Positions 60,622 to 64,000 of a stretch of DNA of 64,000 nucleotides are shown here, piece after piece (position 1 is the stretch's first letter; every line of letters starts with the position of its first letter). Under the pieces are notes generated by a model, which was not told the origin of the DNA, ran no database searches, and saw only the letters and a list, made by a program, of their open reading frames with translations. The position numbers and the translations under genes were made by a program. This stretch comes from an uncultured Chitinophagaceae bacterium (GTDB lineage: Bacteria > Bacteroidota > Bacteroidia > Chitinophagales > Chitinophagaceae): positions 62,001-126,000 of the forward strand of contig CALGAP010000023.1 in the NCBI GenBank assembly GCA_937958995.1, in the 5' to 3' direction.

Positions 60622-61560
60622 ATGAACACTACTGATAAAATTTACGTCGCCGGTCACCGCGGTATGGTGGGCTCCGCCATTCTGCGCAAGTTGCAGCAGC
60701 AGGCGCATACCAATATCGTTACACGTACGTCGAAAGAGCTCGATCTGCGCAACCAGCAGGCGGTGAATGAATTTTTTGCCAAAGAAAAACCCGACTATGT
60801 TTTCCTGGCCGCTGCCAAAGTGGGCGGCATCCTGGCCAATGATACTTATCGTGCCGAATTCATTTACGATAATATCATGATCCAGAGCAACGTGATACAT
60901 GCGGCTTATGTGAATGGCGTGAAAAAGCTGATGTTTCTCGGCTCATCGTGCATTTACCCCAAGCTGGCTCCGCAGCCTTTGAGGGAAGAATACCTGCTGA
61001 CAGGCGAACTGGAAAGTACCAACGAGCCCTATGCCATTGCCAAGATTGCCGGCATCAAGATGTGCGATGCATACCGGAGTCAATACGGATGCAATTTCAT
61101 TTCGGTGATGCCAACCAACCTGTATGGCCCCAATGATAACTACGATCTCAACAAATCGCATGTGCTGCCCGCACTTATTCGCAAATTTCACACAGCAAAG
61201 GTGAATGGCGACCCGGTAGTGACTATATGGGGAACGGGCTCGCCTAAACGCGAATTCCTGCATGCCGACGACCTGGCTGATGCCTGCTATTTCCTGATGC
61301 AGCATTATGATGAACCCGGTTTTGTGAACATCGGCACCGGCGAAGATATTTCTATCAAAGAACTGGCATTGCTGATAAAAGATATTGTGGGTTATACCGG
61401 TTCATTGGAATATGATACCTCTAAACCAGACGGAACTCCGCGCAAACTGATGGACGTAAGCAAGCTGCATCAACTGGGCTGGAAGCACTCCATCGGACTG
61501 CGCGAGGGTATTGAAAGAGTATACCACGAATTCACCCAAAACTTTCCGGCCGTAGTATAG
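60622..61560 (+). CDS. fcl: GDP-L-fucose synthase
   Basis: A 312-residue epimerase/reductase: KIYVAGHRGMVGSAILRKL, FLGSSCIYPKLAPQPLREE, and YAIAKIAGIKM with the YxxxK lysine. NLYGPNDNYDLNKSHVLPAL follows. I chose the ATG at 60622 rather than the in-frame TTG at 60607, which overlaps the gmd stop. Product: GDP-L-fucose for a transferase in this cluster. Confidence 0.95.
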   Translation: MNTTDKIYVAGHRGMVGSAILRKLQQQAHTNIVTRTSKELDLRNQQAVNEFFAKEKPDYVFLAAAKVGGILANDTYRAEFIYDNIMIQSNVIHAAYVNGVKKLMFLGSSCIYPKLAPQPLREEYLLTGELESTNEPYAIAKIAGIKMCDAYRSQYGCNFISVMPTNLYGPNDNYDLNKSHVLPALIRKFHTAKVNGDPVVTIWGTGSPKREFLHADDLADACYFLMQHYDEPGFVNIGTGEDISIKELALLIKDIVGYTGSLEYDTSKPDGTPRKLMDVSKLHQLGWKHSIGLREGIERVYHEFTQNFPAVV

Positions 61561-61597
61561 TTATATTGTTGTTGAACTTTTTACCGGAAAAAACTTC

Positions 61598-62320
61598 ATG
61601 CTCTCAATTTTTAGAAAAAAAACCAGAGGCACCACCGACCTCAGCGCCTTACGCACCGACATGCACTCGCACCTGCTGCCGGGCATCGACGACGGTTCTC
61701 CCGATGCGGAAACCTCGCTGCGACTGATGAGCGGCTTGCAGGGGCTTGGCTACTCGCGTCTGATTACCACCCCGCACATTATGTGGGATATGTACCGTAA
61801 TGATGCGGACACCATCGGCAATGCCAAAAGCCAGCTCGCCTCCACGCCGGTACCCATTCATGCCGCCGCCGAATATTTTCTCGACGACCATTTCGATCAG
61901 CTTCTCGAGAGCGATACGCCGCTGCTGACGATAAAAGACAACTGGGTGTTGGTAGAATTTTCCTTCGTAACGCCACCCATGAACTACAAGGAAAAAATCT
62001 TCAACCTGCAGATCAAAGGTTACCGCCCCATACTGGCGCACCCCGAGCGCTACAGCTATTTCCTGAACTCCAAAAAAGTCTTCGACGAGCTCCACACCGC
62101 CGGCTGTATGTTCCAGCTCAACCTGCTCTCACTCACCGGCTACTACGGCAAGTCGGCCCTCGAACTCAGCCGTCACCTCATCAAAAACAAGCTCGTCTCC
62201 CTTCTCGGCACCGACCTCCACCACGACCGTCACCTGAACACCCTCCGTCAGTCTCCCTCTCTGAACGACACCATCAAATCCCTCCTCGATTCCGGCACCC
62301 TCCTGAACCCAACCCTCTAA
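61598..62320 (+). CDS. PHP-type tyrosine-protein phosphatase (CpsB/YwqE-like)
   Basis: A 240-residue PHP-domain phosphatase. Metal motifs: DMHSHLLPGIDDGSPD, TTPHIMWD, AEYFLDDHFD, AHPERYSYF and GTDLHHDRH. Such enzymes dephosphorylate the tyrosine tail of Wzc-type kinases; the partner is encoded at 35312-37699, about 24 kb upstream. It is the last gene of the polysaccharide locus. Confidence 0.9.
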   Translation: MLSIFRKKTRGTTDLSALRTDMHSHLLPGIDDGSPDAETSLRLMSGLQGLGYSRLITTPHIMWDMYRNDADTIGNAKSQLASTPVPIHAAAEYFLDDHFDQLLESDTPLLTIKDNWVLVEFSFVTPPMNYKEKIFNLQIKGYRPILAHPERYSYFLNSKKVFDELHTAGCMFQLNLLSLTGYYGKSALELSRHLIKNKLVSLLGTDLHHDRHLNTLRQSPSLNDTIKSLLDSGTLLNPTL

Positions 62321-62436
62321 TAAGGTGGGCCACCCCTGGGTTGACCCTCCCTCACCCCACCATGCATTCATATTCAACTTCCTTGTTCAATTTCAAATTC
62401 AGTATTCGTCTTCCTTTCCCCCGCGCGACTGCAAAT

Positions 62437-62472
62437 AAAGTTTAAACTTTCGTGCAAAAAGCTTAAACAATC
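62437..62472 (+). promoter_or_regulatory. Paired TTTAAAC boxes upstream of the MerR-like regulator
   Basis: GTTTAAAC (62440-62447, inside a 14-bp palindrome 62437-62450) and GCTTAAAC (62461-62468) are spaced 21 bp centre to centre. The same arrangement occurs upstream of the sigma factor gene at 63582-63610. The second box is followed by AATC in both. Confidence 0.55.
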
Positions 62473-62498
62473 CACCTCGCCGGGTTGTTTTTACAGAT

Positions 62499-63377
62499 AT
62501 GAATGCTTTTACGATTAAGGATCTGGAGAATTTGACGGGGATAAAAGCGCATACAATCAGGATATGGGAACAGCGATACTCATTCCTGAAACCGCAACGC
62601 ACTGGTACTAATATCAGGTACTACACTAACGAAGAACTGAAGAAAGTCCTCAATATAGCACTGCTGAACAAGTACGGGTTTAAGATTTCTCATATCGACA
62701 AGATGGACGAGCAGGAAATGCGCGAAAAGATCATTTCCCTGAGCCAGGCCGAGGCGCAGCAGGAGCGGCTGATCAATGAAATGCTGCAGCACATGATTGA
62801 CCTCGATATGGACCAGTTTGAGGCCGTGCTCGACCAGTTCATCGCTTCCAGGGGAATTGACAAGGCAATTCACCACCTGGTATTTCCATTTCTCGATAAG
62901 ATTGGAATTCTTTGGGTTACCAACAATATTCATCCCGCGCAGGAGCACCTGGTAACCAATGTGATACGACAAAAGTTGATTGTGGGTATCGAAAGCGTGG
63001 TCTCGCACCTGGATACGGGCAAGAAAGTGATACTGTTTTTGCCGGAAGGCGAACACCATGAATTGGGCCTGCTGTATATTTATTACTTGTTGAAAAGCAG
63101 GGGAGTACAAGTCATTTACCTGGGCGCCAATGTGCCCAATTCCGACCTGGAATACGTGGTGATGAGCAAGCAACCCGATTACGTGTATACTCACCTCACC
63201 TGCCTCACCGGCAATCTCAATTATGAGAAATATCTTCAGCAGGTGCAAGAGGCCGTACACGGCACCCCGCTGATCATTTCGGGACAACTGGCCAGGAACT
63301 TCAACAAAAAAGTGCCGCAGGGCATCCAGTTCAAGAAGTCATTGACCGAAGTATTGGAGTTTATAGCCGCCATCTAA
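62499..63377 (+). CDS. MerR-family regulator with B12-binding domain (CarH/LitR-like)
   Basis: A 292-residue regulator. N-terminal MerR helix-turn-helix: FTIKDLENLTGIKAHTIRIW. A helical cap has W139-x9-E149-H150 (LWVTNNIHPAQEH), a motif of CarH-type photoreceptors. The C-terminal Rossmann domain has EGEHHELG with E185-x-H187-x2-G190, where H187 is the expected cobalamin ligand. CarH uses adenosylcobalamin to sense light, releasing DNA when illuminated, and often controls carotenoid genes. The ECF sigma gene follows 242 bp later. Confidence 0.85.
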   Translation: MNAFTIKDLENLTGIKAHTIRIWEQRYSFLKPQRTGTNIRYYTNEELKKVLNIALLNKYGFKISHIDKMDEQEMREKIISLSQAEAQQERLINEMLQHMIDLDMDQFEAVLDQFIASRGIDKAIHHLVFPFLDKIGILWVTNNIHPAQEHLVTNVIRQKLIVGIESVVSHLDTGKKVILFLPEGEHHELGLLYIYYLLKSRGVQVIYLGANVPNSDLEYVVMSKQPDYVYTHLTCLTGNLNYEKYLQQVQEAVHGTPLIISGQLARNFNKKVPQGIQFKKSLTEVLEFIAAI

Positions 63378-63581
63378 AATATACCCGCCTTATAATCGTC
63401 TCCTTCTGTATATCATACCCGTCAATAACCCGGACTGCTGAAATTGCCGAAATGGACGGCTCTCCCTGCCAAGACCAACGCCGTTCGTCGAGTGAATCCG
63501 CCAACTTGTCTCAATTAACAACTGGTGTGATTTTTATTGTATAATCTTTAAGATTCCTGATTTTTTCGTTTGGTGCCCTGT

Positions 63582-63610
63582 GTTTAAATTTATATTCTCA
63601 TTTTTTAAAC
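63582..63610 (+). promoter_or_regulatory. Paired TTTAAAC-like boxes upstream of the ECF sigma gene
   Basis: GTTTAAAT (63582-63589) and TTTTAAAC (63603-63610) are 21 bp apart centre to centre, the same spacing as the pair before the MerR-like gene. TTAAACAATC (63605-63614) is identical to 62463-62472. The rest of 63378-63619 shows no gene. Confidence 0.55.
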
Positions 63611-63619
63611 AATCAACTT

Positions 63620-64000
63620 ATGTCAGCGGTAGAGTTTAATCAGATGCTGGTGAATAATGCGGAGTTTCTGAAGCCGTTTGCCATTACGCTAACAAGAGAT
63701 TCGGAAGCTGCGAAGGATTTGTTCCAGGAAACATTGTACAGAGCTCTTGCAAATAGGGATAAATACAATGTAGGCACTAACATCAAGGCATGGTTGTACA
63801 CAATCATGCGCAATATCTTTATTAATAATTATCGGCGGAAAGTTAAACAGAACACTATTTTCGATAGTACTCCTAATGATTTTCTGTTGAATCAAAACCA
63901 GGCGGTGGTAGCCAACGAGGCTGAATCGAACCTGAGACTGAAAGATGTGCAGGAAGCGATCCATAAGCTGCCTGAAATCTTCAGGAACCCGTTCTTGTTG
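63620..64000 (+). CDS. ECF RNA polymerase sigma factor, partial
   Basis: 127 residues are visible before the right edge. Region 2 is complete: LTRDSEAAKDLFQETLYRAL and GTNIKAWLYTIMRNIFINNY. The start of region 4 is seen in VQEAIHKLPEIFRNPFLL. ATG at 63620. In many Bacteroidota a B12-binding MerR regulator and an ECF sigma precede carotenoid genes; such genes may lie just beyond the window, which is an inference. Confidence 0.9.
   Translation, partial: MSAVEFNQMLVNNAEFLKPFAITLTRDSEAAKDLFQETLYRALANRDKYNVGTNIKAWLYTIMRNIFINNYRRKVKQNTIFDSTPNDFLLNQNQAVVANEAESNLRLKDVQEAIHKLPEIFRNPFLL

Overview
The window looks like a chromosome segment of a Bacteroidota bacterium, most plausibly a Chitinophagaceae-like soil or freshwater species. 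Evidence: promoters of the TAnnTTTG (-7) type, mostly weak Shine-Dalgarno sequences, an outer-membrane receptor with the CarboxypepD_reg plus beta-barrel layout, an UpxY-type antiterminator heading a polysaccharide operon, and fused IcmF. I saw no rRNA, tRNA, CRISPR array or intact insertion sequence.

Layout. 1-3548 (minus): a non-phosphorylative deoxysugar (probably L-fucose) catabolic operon of permease, SDR dehydrogenase, lactonase, mutarotase and FAH-family hydrolase, running off the left edge. 3671-7006: icmF. 7039-7770: an Fpg/Nei glycosylase gene broken by an in-frame amber codon. 7808-8271: two tiny paralogous membrane proteins. 8540-15473 (minus): a seven-gene AT-rich defence island of Vsr endonuclease, GHKL ATPase, two uncharacterised proteins, a C-protein-like regulator with its own inverted-repeat operator, a cytosine-C5 methyltransferase and an MvaI/BcnI-type nuclease. 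A nucleotidyltransferase fragment lies at its edge. 15826-27000: mixed housekeeping genes (DEAD-box helicase, PfpI/DJ-1 protein, outer-membrane receptor, amidase, ECF sigma, a 2H-phosphoesterase pair, radical SAM). 26228-28287: a membrane protein, histidine kinase and response regulator set. 28400-30582: two short terminator-capped transcription units and a small protein gene upstream of rtcB.

33634-62320 is one long plus-strand extracellular polysaccharide locus. It starts with a leader of about 310 nt containing an intrinsic terminator, followed by an UpxY/NusG-like antiterminator, Wza, Wzc, and a Wzm/Wzt ABC exporter. About nine glycosyltransferases follow, with WlbA/WlbB/WlbC-type enzymes for a 2,3-diamino uronic acid, acyl-, methyl- and carbamoyltransferases, a polymerase-like protein, Gmd and Fcl for GDP-L-fucose, and a PHP-type phosphatase. 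Inside it lie decayed wbpG and hisF2 genes, remnants of an amidotransferase cassette. The window ends with a CarH/LitR-like B12-binding MerR regulator and a partial ECF sigma factor, whose upstream regions share paired TTTAAAC-like boxes at the same 21-bp spacing.

Most interesting signals: (1) the restriction nuclease and the unknown 249-residue protein of the neighbouring ATPase module appear to share an N-terminal domain, tying the two halves of the island together; (2) structured small transcripts next to rtcB; (3) the terminator/antiterminator leader of the polysaccharide locus; (4) the paired operators of the putative light/B12 regulator; (5) the coherent decay of the WbpG/HisF2 cassette.
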